Source of the DNA: Klebsiella pneumoniae
Lineage (GTDB): Bacteria > Pseudomonadota > Gammaproteobacteria > Eutrophobiales > Eutrophobiaceae
Direction: 5' to 3'
DNA length: 64,000 bases
Assembly: GCA_945878555.1 (NCBI GenBank)
Contig: CAMDWI010000013.1
Location: 1 to 64,000 of the forward strand
Shown: positions 18,911 to 29,007 of the stretch, one piece after another
Layout: the number at the start of each line of letters is the position of its first letter
How positions within the stretch are numbered: position 1 is the stretch's first letter
Program-made: the position numbers and the translations under genes
Notes under the pieces: model-generated
The model's input: the letters and a program-made list of their open reading frames with translations, nothing else
The model's database searches: none
What the model was told of the DNA's origin: nothing

Positions 18911-20158
18911 TCACGACAGAATCTGCTCTCCCCTATACAGGTCTTCAATGCTTTCCCTGCGGCGAATTTCATGTATCTGGGCACCGTCTACCAGCACCTC
19001 GGCAGCCCGTGGCCTGGCATTATAGTTGGAACTCATACTGAAGCCATATGCACCAACACTGCACACGGCGAGCAGGTCACCCTGGCCTATCGCCAGGCTT
19101 CTGTCCAGCCCGAGAAAATCACCGGTTTCGCATACCGGACCTACGACATCATAGTTTTGCTCCGGCAATGCTGAATCCTGCTTTACAGGCACTATCTGCT
19201 GCCATGCATCGTACAGGACAGGACGGATTAAATCATTCATCGCGGCATCCACAATCGCAAAATTTTTACACCCGGTATCCTTCAGGTATAGCACAGACGT
19301 GAGAAGTACACCGGCATTACCGACGATAGACCTGCCCGGTTCCAGCAGCAGTTCGACTGTTTTGTCTGTGATCACCTCCGATATTGAGGCTATAAATTCG
19401 GCCGGCGAGGGGGGCGTTTCGTTTGTATAGGTAATCCCCAGGCCACCACCGATATCGATATGATGGAGTTTGATACCAGATGCCGCGAGACGACCAACGA
19501 GGTCGATAATCCGCCTGCACGCATCGATATACGGGCCGGTAGTGGTGATCTGTGAACCAATATGGCAGTCGATCCCGGTAACCTGCAGGTTCGGTAATGC
19601 GATGGCCTCGGCATATACCGCCTCGGCCTCATCAATGCCGATTCCGAACTTGTTTTCCTTCAGACCGGTCGAGATATAGGGATGGGTCATTGCATCGACG
19701 TCAGGATTCACCCGCAGGGAAACAGGGGCCTTGCGATTCATCTGCCCGGCGACAGAATTGAGCAAATATAATTCAGGTCGGGACTCGACATTGAAACATT
19801 TGATACCGGCCTCAAGCGCAGCTTTCATCTCACCAGCCTGCTTGCCTACACCTGAAAATACTACCTTTGCAGGATCTCCCCCTGCCCGGATAACCCGAGC
19901 CAGCTCTCCTTCAGAGACGACATCAAATCCGGACCCCAGCCTGGCCAGCAGGTTCAATATGGCCAGATTGGCGTTTGCCTTTACCGCATAACAGACCAGG
20001 TGGGGACGTACGCCGAGCGCCGTATCATAGCTCTGCCATTGTGCCTCAATTGCTGCCCTCGAATACACATAACAAGGCGTGCCAAACTGGCGGGCAATAT
20101 CGGCCAGCGGAACCTGTTCCAGATACAGCGCGCCTTCCCGGTAGTATACTGACTGCAT
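18911..20158 (-). CDS. lysA: Diaminopimelate decarboxylase
   Basis: 415-residue fold-III PLP enzyme that makes lysine from meso-diaminopimelate. The PLP lysine is near 60 in CYAVKANANLAIL; other markers are SGFDVVSEGEL, the GCHIGSQ-like DCHIGSQIT, HIDIGGGLGI, LLEPGRSIVGNAG and the active-site Cys in GPVCETGDFLG. It follows lptM by 7 bp, the usual lptM-lysA order; dapF, commonly next, is absent and the glnA control region follows instead. Confidence 0.96.
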   Translation of the reverse strand: MQSVYYREGALYLEQVPLADIARQFGTPCYVYSRAAIEAQWQSYDTALGVRPHLVCYAVKANANLAILNLLARLGSGFDVVSEGELARVIRAGGDPAKVVFSGVGKQAGEMKAALEAGIKCFNVESRPELYLLNSVAGQMNRKAPVSLRVNPDVDAMTHPYISTGLKENKFGIGIDEAEAVYAEAIALPNLQVTGIDCHIGSQITTTGPYIDACRRIIDLVGRLAASGIKLHHIDIGGGLGITYTNETPPSPAEFIASISEVITDKTVELLLEPGRSIVGNAGVLLTSVLYLKDTGCKNFAIVDAAMNDLIRPVLYDAWQQIVPVKQDSALPEQNYDVVGPVCETGDFLGLDRSLAIGQGDLLAVCSVGAYGFSMSSNYNARPRAAEVLVDGAQIHEIRRRESIEDLYRGEQILS

Positions 20159-20165
20159 AATCGTA

Positions 20166-20276
20166 TTATTCAGACAGCTGTGTGAGCCCGGACCTGCTGT
20201 CCGGCAGGTACAAATCGCCCTTTTGTCCGCAGGCAGACAATAACATCAGCATTGAAATCACTATGATTATTCGCAT
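20166..20276 (-). CDS. lptM: LptM (YifL-like) small lipoprotein
   Basis: A 36-residue frame too short for most gene callers. It has a hydrophobic leader (IIIVISMLMLL), the lipobox LLSAC with Cys at residue 16, and then GQKGDLYLP, the family signature that follows the lipidated Cys. In E. coli, LptM helps the LPS translocon LptDE mature. Position 7 bp upstream of lysA is the conserved arrangement and supports the call strongly. Confidence 0.88.
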   Translation of the reverse strand: MRIIIVISMLMLLSACGQKGDLYLPDSRSGLTQLSE

Positions 20277-20564
20277 TTGTTCAGTCCAGCTTGCTGTATA
20301 GGATCCGGTTTATGCCAATGATTACGGGAAAGGACGGGCAGAATACCAGAAAATGTGTACCACCCTGAATAAAAAGTTTTGCTCCAGCAGGCATCAATAA
20401 CACCTTATGTTCGCTTCAATCTGGCCACCGGTTGTCATCGTTCACCCCGCATTTTGCATCGCGGTTCAATCTGGTGCACTATTCCAGACTTGCAAAGGCG
20501 TATCCATTTCTGTTGAAATGCAGTTTCAATATCCGATTATCAACGCAGAGGTGAAATAAATTAA

Positions 20565-20891
20565 ATGGGTGACGGCATTATTCATGTTTCCGATTCAACG
20601 TTTGAAGAGCAGGTCCTGAACTCCGGCAAACCGGTACTGGTGGATTATTGGGCAGCCTGGTGCGGCCCGTGCAAGATGATAGCCCCCATCCTCGACGAAA
20701 TAGCCGATGAATATACAGACAAGCTGACCATTGCCAAGATTAACATTGATGAAAACCAGCTCACCCCGCAAAAGTATGCTGTGCGCGGAATACCTACACT
20801 GATGATATTCAAGAATGGTGAAATTGCAGGTACTAAGGTCGGCGCAATGTCAAAATCGCAATTGTCAGCCTTTATAGACAGTGTGATCTAG
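20565..20891 (+). CDS. trxA: Thioredoxin 1
   Basis: 108-residue cytoplasmic disulfide reductant. The active site WCGPCK has cysteines at 33 and 36, and the cis-Pro lies in [14 protein letters not shown] ribosome site GAGGTG (about 20550) precedes the ATG. It is followed by rho on the same strand, the common trxA-rho order of gammaproteobacteria. The 288 bp between lptM and trxA hold the divergent promoters; no further gene was seen there. Confidence 0.97.
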   Translation: MGDGIIHVSDSTFEEQVLNSGKPVLVDYWAAWCGPCKMIAPILDEIADEYTDKLTIAKINIDENQLTPQKYAVRGIPTLMIFKNGEIAGTKVGAMSKSQLSAFIDSVI

Positions 20892-21062
20892 CGCTAAAAT
20901 TTAGCTGGACGAGCCATAAAACGCGTGCTAAGTTAATAAACAATAATATCTCTGTTGTAACTGTTCCCCCGATAAAAACTGACACGCAGGATTCACACAG
21001 GTGGGTCTCGCGTTAAAAAACATACAATTTCCCTTATATCATCTCGATCAGATCCGGAGTCC

Positions 21063-22322
21063 ATGAACCTTACCGAACTTAAACAACAGCCCGCATCAGA
21101 ACTGATTGCGCTCTCTGAAACACTTGGCCTTGAAGGCCTGGCCCGCTCCCGCAAGCAGGATGTCATATTCGAAATTCTCAAGGCCCAGGCCAAAAAAGGT
21201 GAGGATATCTATGGCAGTGGTGTACTTGAAATCCTGGCAGACGGATTCGGTTTTCTACGCTCAGCTGACAGTTCCTACCTTGCTGGCCCTGATGACATCT
21301 ACGTATCACCCAGCCAGATTCGACGCTTTAACCTGCGCACCGGTGACAATGTTTCCGGCAAGATACGACCACCGAAAGATGGAGAGCGTTACTTTGCACT
21401 GCTGAAGGTTTCGGAGATTAATTTTGAAACCCCGGAAAAGGCCAAGAACAAGATCCTGTTTGAAAACCTGACACCGCTGTTTGCAAATGAACGGTTAAAA
21501 CTGGAAATTGGTAACGGTAGTACGGAGGATTTAACCCCCCGTATCATTGACCTGGTAGCGCCGATAGGCAAGGGGCAACGCGGCCTGATAGTCTCACCGC
21601 CCAAGGCCGGTAAAACCATGATCCTGCAGTCTATTGCCCAGTCCATCACAACCAATCATCCAGATTGTCACTTGATTGTGCTATTGATTGATGAACGTCC
21701 TGAAGAAGTAACAGAAATGGCCCGTTCGGTCCGGGGTGAAGTGATTTCAAGTACGTTCGATGAACCGGCCAGTCGCCACGTTCAGGTCGCCGAAATGGTT
21801 ATCGCCCGAGCGAAACGATTGACAGAACACAAGAAAGACGTGGTTATCCTGCTCGACTCGATTACCCGTCTCGCCCGCGCCTATAACACGGTCGTACCGG
21901 CTTCAGGCAAGGTACTAACCGGCGGTGTAGACGCCAATGCACTGCAGAAACCGAAACGCTTTTTTGGAGCGGCGCGTAATATCGAGGAAGGTGGCAGTCT
22001 GACCATCCTGGCTACCGCACTGGTAGACACCGGCTCGCGCATGGATGACGTTATCTATGAAGAGTTCAAGGGTACCGGTAACATGGAATTACATCTGGAC
22101 CGTGAGATCGCCGAAAAACGCATCTACCCGGCCATCCATATCAACCGTTCGGGCACGCGTCGTGAAGAAATGCTGACGACCCAGGACGAACTGCAGAAGA
22201 TGTGGATCCTGCGCAAGTTACTGCATCCTATGGAGCCTCTGTCAGCGATGGAGTTCCTGCTCGAAAGGCTCAAGTCGACCAAAAACAATGCGGAGTTCTT
22301 CGACGCAATGAAACGTCAGTAA
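21063..22322 (+). CDS. rho: Transcription termination factor Rho
   Basis: 419 residues, the E. coli length. [15 protein letters not shown] opens the N-terminal helical domain, [23 protein letters not shown] is the RNA-binding cold-shock-like part (shown in pieces here), SPPKAGKT near 178-185 is Walker [17 protein letters not shown] contains Walker B, and [16 protein letters not shown] holds the secondary RNA-binding loop. The hexameric ATPase ends transcription of untranslated RNA. A 171-bp leader separates it from trxA, which in E. coli serves autoregulation. Confidence 0.98.
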   Translation: MNLTELKQQPASELIALSETLGLEGLARSRKQDVIFEILKAQAKKGEDIYGSGVLEILADGFGFLRSADSSYLAGPDDIYVSPSQIRRFNLRTGDNVSGKIRPPKDGERYFALLKVSEINFETPEKAKNKILFENLTPLFANERLKLEIGNGSTEDLTPRIIDLVAPIGKGQRGLIVSPPKAGKTMILQSIAQSITTNHPDCHLIVLLIDERPEEVTEMARSVRGEVISSTFDEPASRHVQVAEMVIARAKRLTEHKKDVVILLDSITRLARAYNTVVPASGKVLTGGVDANALQKPKRFFGAARNIEEGGSLTILATALVDTGSRMDDVIYEEFKGTGNMELHLDREIAEKRIYPAIHINRSGTRREEMLTTQDELQKMWILRKLLHPMEPLSAMEFLLERLKSTKNNAEFFDAMKRQ

Positions 22323-22350
22323 GTTAGTTATATCAACCTTACGCTGATCG

Positions 22351-22374
22351 AAGTGGGGGTCAACTCCCCCACTT
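22351..22374. terminator. Hairpin between convergent rho and phytochrome genes
   Basis: Nine-bp perfect stem AAGTGGGGG (22351-22359) with CCCCCACTT (22366-22374), loop TCAACT. It lies between the convergent ends of rho and the bacteriophytochrome gene. The T tract is short on either strand, so termination strength is uncertain. Confidence 0.55.
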
Positions 22375-22397
22375 TGATGGCATGAGACAGTGCAAGC

Positions 22398-24416
22398 CTA
22401 GTCACCCTTTTCACTATTTTTTTCAGACCCCTCGTCATATATTCGCCAGGCATCCCTGCTGCTACGCTTGACTGCGTAAAGTGCTGCATCCGCGTTTTCG
22501 ACCAACTGCCCGGCCGTTGCAGCGTGCTCCGGGTAAAAGGCAATACCGATACTGATCCCGACTTCTGCATCCCTGTCCCTCAGCAGGAATGGCCTGCGGA
22601 TCTGGTCCAGGATGCGCCCGGCAATCGCTTCGACCTCGCCACTGTGTTTTATCGTGCGCAAGATAATTGAAAACTCATCACCGCCGAAACGGGAGACGAT
22701 ATCGCGGCCGCGTACTGCCGCCCGCAGTCTGTCGGCCACCTCGACCAGCAATTCATCCCCGGCGGCATGGCCAAGACTGTCATTGACCTCCTTGAAATGG
22801 TCGAGATCCATCATGAATACCGCCAGGACTTCGCCGCGTTCTCCTGCCAACCGGATTGCGTCTGCGAGTTCACGGTCGAAACGGGCCCGGTTGGCCAGCC
22901 CCGTCAATGGGTCTTGCAAGGCCAGCTGTTCCAGTTCGGACTTGCCAAAATAGTCGTTCAGAATGTCACGAATATCTCCCGCGAACTCAAGCTGGTTATC
23001 CTGCCAGGACAGACTGCGACCATGCACCTGTTTCGTCCATTTGAGAAACGAGGTACGCGGGGTAAGTAAATCAGAGAGGTCGTCATCCAGTTGGGCGGGG
23101 CGTCCAGCCCATTCGACGCTTTCGAGCTGTTCGCGGCGCATGAATAAGATGAAATCATGATGATCAAGCGGGATGACGAGCAAGCCGCTTGCCAACCGGA
23201 CCAGTTCGCTATTGTTAACCAGTGGATCCGGCAAGCTGGAGGCATGATAAATATTTTTGTCACCCCGGGATACCATCCAGTGCTCAAGCTGCAACAGGCT
23301 GTCCCGCGATGGTACCGAGCCCTGATACCACTCGCGTTTTCCGAGTCGCAGCCAAAGGGCATCGGCTGCAAGCAGCTCCAGCACATCGGCGGCTAGTGAC
23401 TTCAGGGCGTGCTCGGGAGTGTCGCCCCCCTGCAGCGCCCCCTGCAGTGTCGACAGCAGTTCACGCACTTCCGAGTTACGCCGCTCTGTTTCAAGCGCGC
23501 TCAGCCCGGTCATATAGATCGAGACGATTCTGGCCAGTTCATCGCACAATGTGCGGCGGTGAAATCCGAGTCGTACCGGTTTGCCATGATGGCAGGCAAT
23601 CATACCCCACAGCTGACCCGACACCAGTATCGACACGCTGAACGAGGCCTGTGCCCCGATATTGGCCAGATACTGCAGGTGCACAGGATGAACCGCCCGC
23701 AATTGTGCATACGTCATGTCGATGGGTCCATCATCGAGATGACCCACCACCGGCACCGCGGGCGTGCTGATATCGGCCACCAGCCGCTGGATATTCAAGG
23801 TGTAGAGGCGACGCGCATTCTCCGGTATGTCGCCGGCAGGGAAATGCAGTCCGAGAAATCCCTGTACGCCGGGATCCAGACGTTCCGCTATCACCTTGCC
23901 ATGCCAGTCCGGAAGAAACCTGTATAACATGACCCGTTCAAAGCCGCTGATGGTGGCAATATGATCAAGCAATAGTTCAGCCGCCGCCCCGGGAGACTGG
24001 CAATTCGCCAGCTGTTGCAAAAACAGCAGTCGGTCACTGTGTGCATAATAATGCTCGTTCGACCACGGTTCGAATTCGATGATGGCACTGCCTTGCAGCA
24101 AGTGTCCCGAGATGAGCAGGTCCCGGCCATTGATGGAGCCCTGCAGGATCAACGGCGTGGTCGATCCGGCGGACTGGCCGCTGTGTTGCGCCTTATCAAG
24201 ACCTTCCAGTGCGGAATAAAATTGAGGTTCGAGCCAGGCCGACCAGTGCGTCCCCAGAACCTCACCGGTATCCCGCCCCAACAGTTCCAGAGTGTTTTGC
24301 GAACAGGCAGTCACCTTGCCGGTCTGCCTGTCAATGACCAGCATCACCCCGTAGGATTGAATATGGCCAATCAGATGCAGTATGGCGGTCTTGCAATCAT
24401 CAATTTCAGCGTTCAT
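22398..24416 (-). CDS. Bacteriophytochrome with C-terminal GGDEF diguanylate cyclase
   Basis: 672 residues in the order PAS (about 10-110), GAF (130-300), PHY (310-490), GGDEF (505-665). The biliverdin-attaching Cys is at residue 8, nine residues before the Gly of IGHIQSYG as in other BphPs. PAGDIP supplies the chromophore-contacting Asp, HPVHLQYLANIG holds the conserved GAF His, and PRTSFLKW is the PHY tongue motif. The output domain reads FGGDEFSIIL with RGRD as inhibitory site, so cyclase activity and product feedback are expected. It overlaps the heme oxygenase gene by 11 bp. I infer red/far-red control of cyclic di-GMP. Confidence 0.93.
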   Translation of the reverse strand: MNAEIDDCKTAILHLIGHIQSYGVMLVIDRQTGKVTACSQNTLELLGRDTGEVLGTHWSAWLEPQFYSALEGLDKAQHSGQSAGSTTPLILQGSINGRDLLISGHLLQGSAIIEFEPWSNEHYYAHSDRLLFLQQLANCQSPGAAAELLLDHIATISGFERVMLYRFLPDWHGKVIAERLDPGVQGFLGLHFPAGDIPENARRLYTLNIQRLVADISTPAVPVVGHLDDGPIDMTYAQLRAVHPVHLQYLANIGAQASFSVSILVSGQLWGMIACHHGKPVRLGFHRRTLCDELARIVSIYMTGLSALETERRNSEVRELLSTLQGALQGGDTPEHALKSLAADVLELLAADALWLRLGKREWYQGSVPSRDSLLQLEHWMVSRGDKNIYHASSLPDPLVNNSELVRLASGLLVIPLDHHDFILFMRREQLESVEWAGRPAQLDDDLSDLLTPRTSFLKWTKQVHGRSLSWQDNQLEFAGDIRDILNDYFGKSELEQLALQDPLTGLANRARFDRELADAIRLAGERGEVLAVFMMDLDHFKEVNDSLGHAAGDELLVEVADRLRAAVRGRDIVSRFGGDEFSIILRTIKHSGEVEAIAGRILDQIRRPFLLRDRDAEVGISIGIAFYPEHAATAGQLVENADAALYAVKRSSRDAWRIYDEGSEKNSEKGD

Positions 24417-24999
24417 GGTTCACTGTATCAAATACGGCAAGAAAAATATCAAAGGTCTGTTGTGCAGACAGGACTGCATGCTGTTGTTGCTGACTATCGC
24501 TATCCAATTGTGCAACAACCGCCAGAAATGCCGGCCAGTTTTGTGCGGTTTTCCGCTGTAAGGCCCAGTAGCTGAAGGCACTGTTGTCCACTTCCGGGAG
24601 CCTGTCTAGCAGGTGTGCAGCAATATAGGCACCTCCCTGTGCGGAACCTTCCAGCACATAGCGCACCCCGAGATACTCTGCTGTTGTTTCTATCCGGGGT
24701 AGCTGGATGTTTACCAGGCTGGCATTGCCCGCTGCATTCAGTGCATGCAGATCCTGGTCGAGCGCATCCAGATTTCTTACATAGGGATCTAAACCCGTAA
24801 CCACTCTGGCACTTTCATACTTGACTACCACAGGCTCCAGTATATAAAAGCACAGGTAAAATAATTGCATGGCTCGGACATAGTCTGCCACCAGAGGTCT
24901 TACGGACAAAAGCCTCCGAAGGGCAACGTGTTGATCCAGTTTCTGGTGGCGTGAGCGGGTGGCATCCGCCAGCAGCTTATGGGTGAGTGAACCGGGCAT
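24406..24999 (-). CDS. bphO: Biliverdin-producing heme oxygenase (BphO-like)
   Basis: 197 residues, all-helical heme oxygenase family. The N-terminal ADATRSRHQKLD carries the proximal His ligand, and YLGVRYVLEGSAQGGAYIA contains the distal-helix Gly-rich segment. The enzyme opens heme to biliverdin, the chromophore of the phytochrome encoded directly downstream with an 11-bp overlap. This bphO-bphP order is a well-known functional pair. An EAL-domain relic sits 12 bp upstream. Confidence 0.92.
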   Translation of the reverse strand: MPGSLTHKLLADATRSRHQKLDQHVALRRLLSVRPLVADYVRAMQLFYLCFYILEPVVVKYESARVVTGLDPYVRNLDALDQDLHALNAAGNASLVNIQLPRIETTAEYLGVRYVLEGSAQGGAYIAAHLLDRLPEVDNSAFSYWALQRKTAQNWPAFLAVVAQLDSDSQQQQHAVLSAQQTFDIFLAVFDTVNHER

Positions 25000-25010
25000 T
25001 TTTTTCCTGA

Positions 25011-25130
25011 CTAGAGTAATACTGAGTCTCCTTTATATCTGCTGACCCAGTCCAGGGCGGCATCCAACGGCATCGGCGCTGCAATATAATAACCCTGAGC
25101 CATATCGAAGCCTATATCTTCGTTAGACAT
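25011..25130 (-). pseudogene. C-terminal remnant of an EAL-domain protein
   Basis: A 39-codon frame beginning at the edge of the groL terminator encodes GFDMAQGYYIAAPMPLD, which matches the last strand-helix unit of EAL domains (normally G-x-D-x-x-Q-G-Y-x-x-x-x-P). Only this tail remains; there is no ribosome site and no sequence for the rest of the domain upstream, where groL's terminator begins at once. It is best read as the end of a deleted EAL gene. A translated micropeptide cannot be excluded but is unlikely. Confidence 0.65.
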
Positions 25131-25132
25131 AT

Positions 25133-25165
25133 AAAAAAAGGCCCATCATTGCTGACGGGCCTTTT
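25133..25165 (-). terminator. Intrinsic terminator of groS-groL
   Basis: AAAAGGCCC and GGGCCTTTTTTT form a strong stem with a 12-nt loop, read on the minus strand after the groL stop. It shares its last bases with the start of the EAL relic. Confidence 0.9.
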
Positions 25166-25197
25166 CGTGATGCTATGGTATCTCTGGATAAGAGATC

Positions 25198-26853
<1,656 letters not shown>

Positions 26854-26871
26854 TCATTACCTCCAGATAAT

Positions 26872-27159
26872 TTATTCAATAACGCCCATGATGTCGTCTT
26901 CGCGAAGCACCAGCAGTTCTTCACCGCCAATCTTCACTTCCGTACCGGAATATTTGCCAAACAGGATCTTGTCACCTTTTTTGACATCCAGCTTACGGAC
27001 TTCACCATTTTCCAGTATCTTGCCATTGCCGACAGAAATGACTTCTCCCTGTATGGGTTTTTCAGCAGCGCTGTCGGGAATTACAATACCGCCGGGAGAG
27101 GTCTTACCCTCTTCCACGCGTTTCACGATCACACGATCATGTAATGGACGAATCTTCAT
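26872..27159 (-). CDS. groS: Co-chaperonin GroES
   Basis: 95 residues. It begins [18 protein letters not shown], has the mobile loop [15 protein letters not shown], and ends with [18 protein letters not shown]. It caps the GroEL ring. An AGGAGG-like site (read on the minus strand at about 27167-27172) precedes the ATG. First gene of the groSL operon. Confidence 0.97.
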   Translation of the reverse strand: MKIRPLHDRVIVKRVEEGKTSPGGIVIPDSAAEKPIQGEVISVGNGKILENGEVRKLDVKKGDKILFGKYSGTEVKIGGEELLVLREDDIMGVIE

Positions 27160-27207
27160 TTTTAAAACCTCCTGGTTACTAACCTATTGATTATTAAGGT
27201 GCTATTA

Positions 27208-27234
27208 TTAGCACTCATATTAAGTGAGTGCTAA
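27208..27234. promoter_or_regulatory. CIRCE operator (HrcA box) of groSL
   Basis: TTAGCACTC-N9-GAGTGCTAA is a perfect copy of the CIRCE inverted repeat that binds the HrcA repressor. It sits directly downstream of a -35/-10 pair and 49 bp upstream of groS, so it overlaps the start of transcription. HrcA itself is not in the window. Confidence 0.97.
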
Positions 27235-27235
27235 T

Positions 27236-27263
27236 AATATAGCCGATTATTTTTTTGAGTCAA
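27236..27263 (-). promoter_or_regulatory. Vegetative promoter of groSL
   Basis: On the minus strand TTGACT (27263-27258) and TATATT (27241-27236) are separated by 16 bp, a good sigma-70 match. The CIRCE box begins 1 bp after the -10, which explains how HrcA would block it. No sigma-32 promoter was recognised. Confidence 0.75.
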
Positions 27264-27354
27264 GACTTTTGGACTAACTCCGATGCCTGCAGTGAGGGTA
27301 GCCAACCCCGTCGCCAGCAATTATCATGGGGCAAATTGACACAGGAGAAAGCGA

Positions 27355-27561
27355 ATGGCTGATGCAATTCGGGTAGACAACGCAGACCCTGCAAAACAAA
27401 CCTCGGAGATCCTGGGCCCTACCAGTGATGAGGCCACAGTGCAGATGTCCGAGTTGAGCCAGAAATGTTACTGGAATGACGTCGAATATCGGCTGGGCGC
27501 ACGTATTATGGCGGGGAATGATTGTTACGAGTGCAGCTTTGGTAAATGGATAAAACTGTAA
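27355..27561 (+). CDS. Small two-cysteine protein resembling DUF1496
   Basis: 68 residues without signal peptide or membrane helix. The C-terminal half has KCYWNDVEYRLGARI then NDCYECSFGKWIKL, giving the C-[YW]-x-[DN]-x-x-Y-x-x-G-[AS] spacing seen in DUF1496, with three cysteines in all. A good ribosome site (AGGAG, 27343-27347) lies 7 nt before the ATG, which supports translation. It is divergent from groS and is followed by a 197-bp inverted-repeat element. Function unknown; the family assignment is by eye. Confidence 0.6.
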   Translation: MADAIRVDNADPAKQTSEILGPTSDEATVQMSELSQKCYWNDVEYRLGARIMAGNDCYECSFGKWIKL

Positions 27562-27595
27562 TAAATTACCGTTACGAATTGCACTAAAGTCAGGA

Positions 27596-27792
27596 ATCAG
27601 CGGTCTGGCTATAATTGTGAAAGACCGTTAGCCGCATGGGCAAACGGCGGGTTAAGGAGCCGTTTGCGCCGTTACAGGGATGTAACGGCTGGACTTTCGA
27701 GCGGAGCGGGATGCGCAGCGATGAAAGCGGCGCTCGAGCGTACATGGACGTATTCACAGCGAATCTTGAACGATTATAGACAGGCCGCTGAT
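27596..27792. repeat. Inverted-repeat element, long form (copy A)
   Basis: 197 bp bounded by 21-bp imperfect inverted repeats (left begins ATCAGCGGTCTGG, right ends CAGGCCGCTGAT). Inside are three further hairpins: GCAAACGGC with GCCGTTTGC, GCCGTTACA-GGGA-TGTAACGGC, and CTTTC with GAAAG. The outer ~110 bp are shared with the copy at 42274-42385, which lacks the inner 85 bp. No reading frame spans it in a convincing way, so it is a non-autonomous element or a structured RNA gene. Confidence 0.75.
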
Positions 27793-27817
27793 GTCACGGG
27801 ATACACCGAACAGTTTT

Positions 27818-28381
27818 TCATGTATGTAACAGGAACGTATAGCCCTGGTCTTCCCGCCTGATTTCACCGGAACGTATCCTGAACTGCCCGTCTTTCCGAT
27901 CCTGATAATAATACTTCAGCGTCTCGCGGATGGCGGGAAAGGCGAGCAACTCCCACGGTATGTCACCTTCGTTGTAAAGCCCGACATCCAGGCTCTCGGT
28001 ACCGGAGGAAAAGGATTTTTCGAGTAATCTGGACCGGTACATCATGTAAACCTGATCGACATGGGGCAGGTTGATTACCATGTATAAATCAATGATCTCG
28101 ACCCTGGCATTTGCCTCTTCCAGCGTCTCGCGTTGCGCCGCCTGTACCGTGGTCTCTCCGACTTCCATATAACCGGCAGGAAGTGTCCACAAACCATAAC
28201 GCGGTTCGATCGCACGTTTACATAACAATACCTGATCTTCCCACTCGACGATGCAGCCGGTCACAATCTTCGGGTTGATATAATGGATGGAACTGCAACT
28301 GACACAGACATGGCGTTCACGGTTATCATCCTCTGGAACCTGCAACCTGACCTCAGAACCGCATGAACTGCAATACTTCAT
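27818..28381 (-). CDS. NUDIX hydrolase with N-terminal zinc ribbon
   Basis: 187 residues. Four cysteines at 4, 7, 26 and 29 (CSSC and CVSC) form a zinc ribbon. The Nudix box runs from Gly70 to about residue 92 (GYMEVGE then RETLEEANA), with the final Gly of the consensus replaced by Asn. Zinc-ribbon Nudix proteins resemble NudC-type NADH pyrophosphatases or ADP-sugar hydrolases; the substrate is not evident. Its start overlaps the tesA stop by 4 bp, so the two are cotranscribed. Confidence 0.88.
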   Translation of the reverse strand: MKYCSSCGSEVRLQVPEDDNRERHVCVSCSSIHYINPKIVTGCIVEWEDQVLLCKRAIEPRYGLWTLPAGYMEVGETTVQAAQRETLEEANARVEIIDLYMVINLPHVDQVYMMYRSRLLEKSFSSGTESLDVGLYNEGDIPWELLAFPAIRETLKYYYQDRKDGQFRIRSGEIRREDQGYTFLLHT

Positions 28382-29007
28382 GGGACCGTTTTGTCCTCTG
28401 CTGTTAACATCGGTTCAAGGTCTGTCCAGACATTCTCCAGCATCATCGGCTGTGCCTCTGCCTTAGGATGGATGCCGTCGGCCTGCATCAACTCCGGTCT
28501 GATTGCTATACCATCAAGAATAAAGCGACCCAGAGTAATATCGTGGTCCGCCGCAAGCTGCTTGTATATATTGCTGAACTTTTCAATATAGATCTTGCCA
28601 TAATTGGGCGGCAGCAACATGGGCACCAGTAATACGGAGCTGCCCTTGCTGGTCAACAGTGTGATTATCTCACCGAGATTCTTGCTGATTTCTGCTACCG
28701 GCAGGCCGCGCAAGCCGTCATTACCACCGAGTTCAACGATAGTGATGGCAGGGACGGACTGGCCCAGGATCTCGTCAAGCCGGGATTTGGCACCATGCGT
28801 TGTATCACCACTGATACTGGCATTCAGCACCTTGTAGGTATGGCCGGATGCATCCAGACGCTTTTGCAAAAGGGATACCCAGCCGTCTTCAATTGCGATA
28901 CCGTAACTGGCGCTCAGGCTGTCAGCCAGCACCAACAGGGTCCGATCTGCCGCAGGCAGGTGAATCGGGACAATATAAAACAATAAAACCAGTAAACTGC
29001 GAAACAT
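28378..29007 (-). CDS. tesA: TesA-like GDSL esterase/lysophospholipase (acyl-CoA thioesterase I)
   Basis: 209 residues from ATG 29007; the frame is open further upstream but the signal peptide MFRSLLVLLFYIVPIHLPAA marks this start. SGNH residues are visible: Ser30 in LADSLSASYG, Gly in the second block, Asn in ELGGNDGLRG, and Asp-x-x-His in DGIHPKAEAQ. Periplasmic hydrolase of acyl esters and thioesters. Its ATG overlaps the divergent ybbA-like ATG by 2 bp (shared CATG). The tesA/ybbA head-to-head order is conserved in gammaproteobacteria. Confidence 0.92.
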   Translation of the reverse strand: MFRSLLVLLFYIVPIHLPAADRTLLVLADSLSASYGIAIEDGWVSLLQKRLDASGHTYKVLNASISGDTTHGAKSRLDEILGQSVPAITIVELGGNDGLRGLPVAEISKNLGEIITLLTSKGSSVLLVPMLLPPNYGKIYIEKFSNIYKQLAADHDITLGRFILDGIAIRPELMQADGIHPKAEAQPMMLENVWTDLEPMLTAEDKTVP

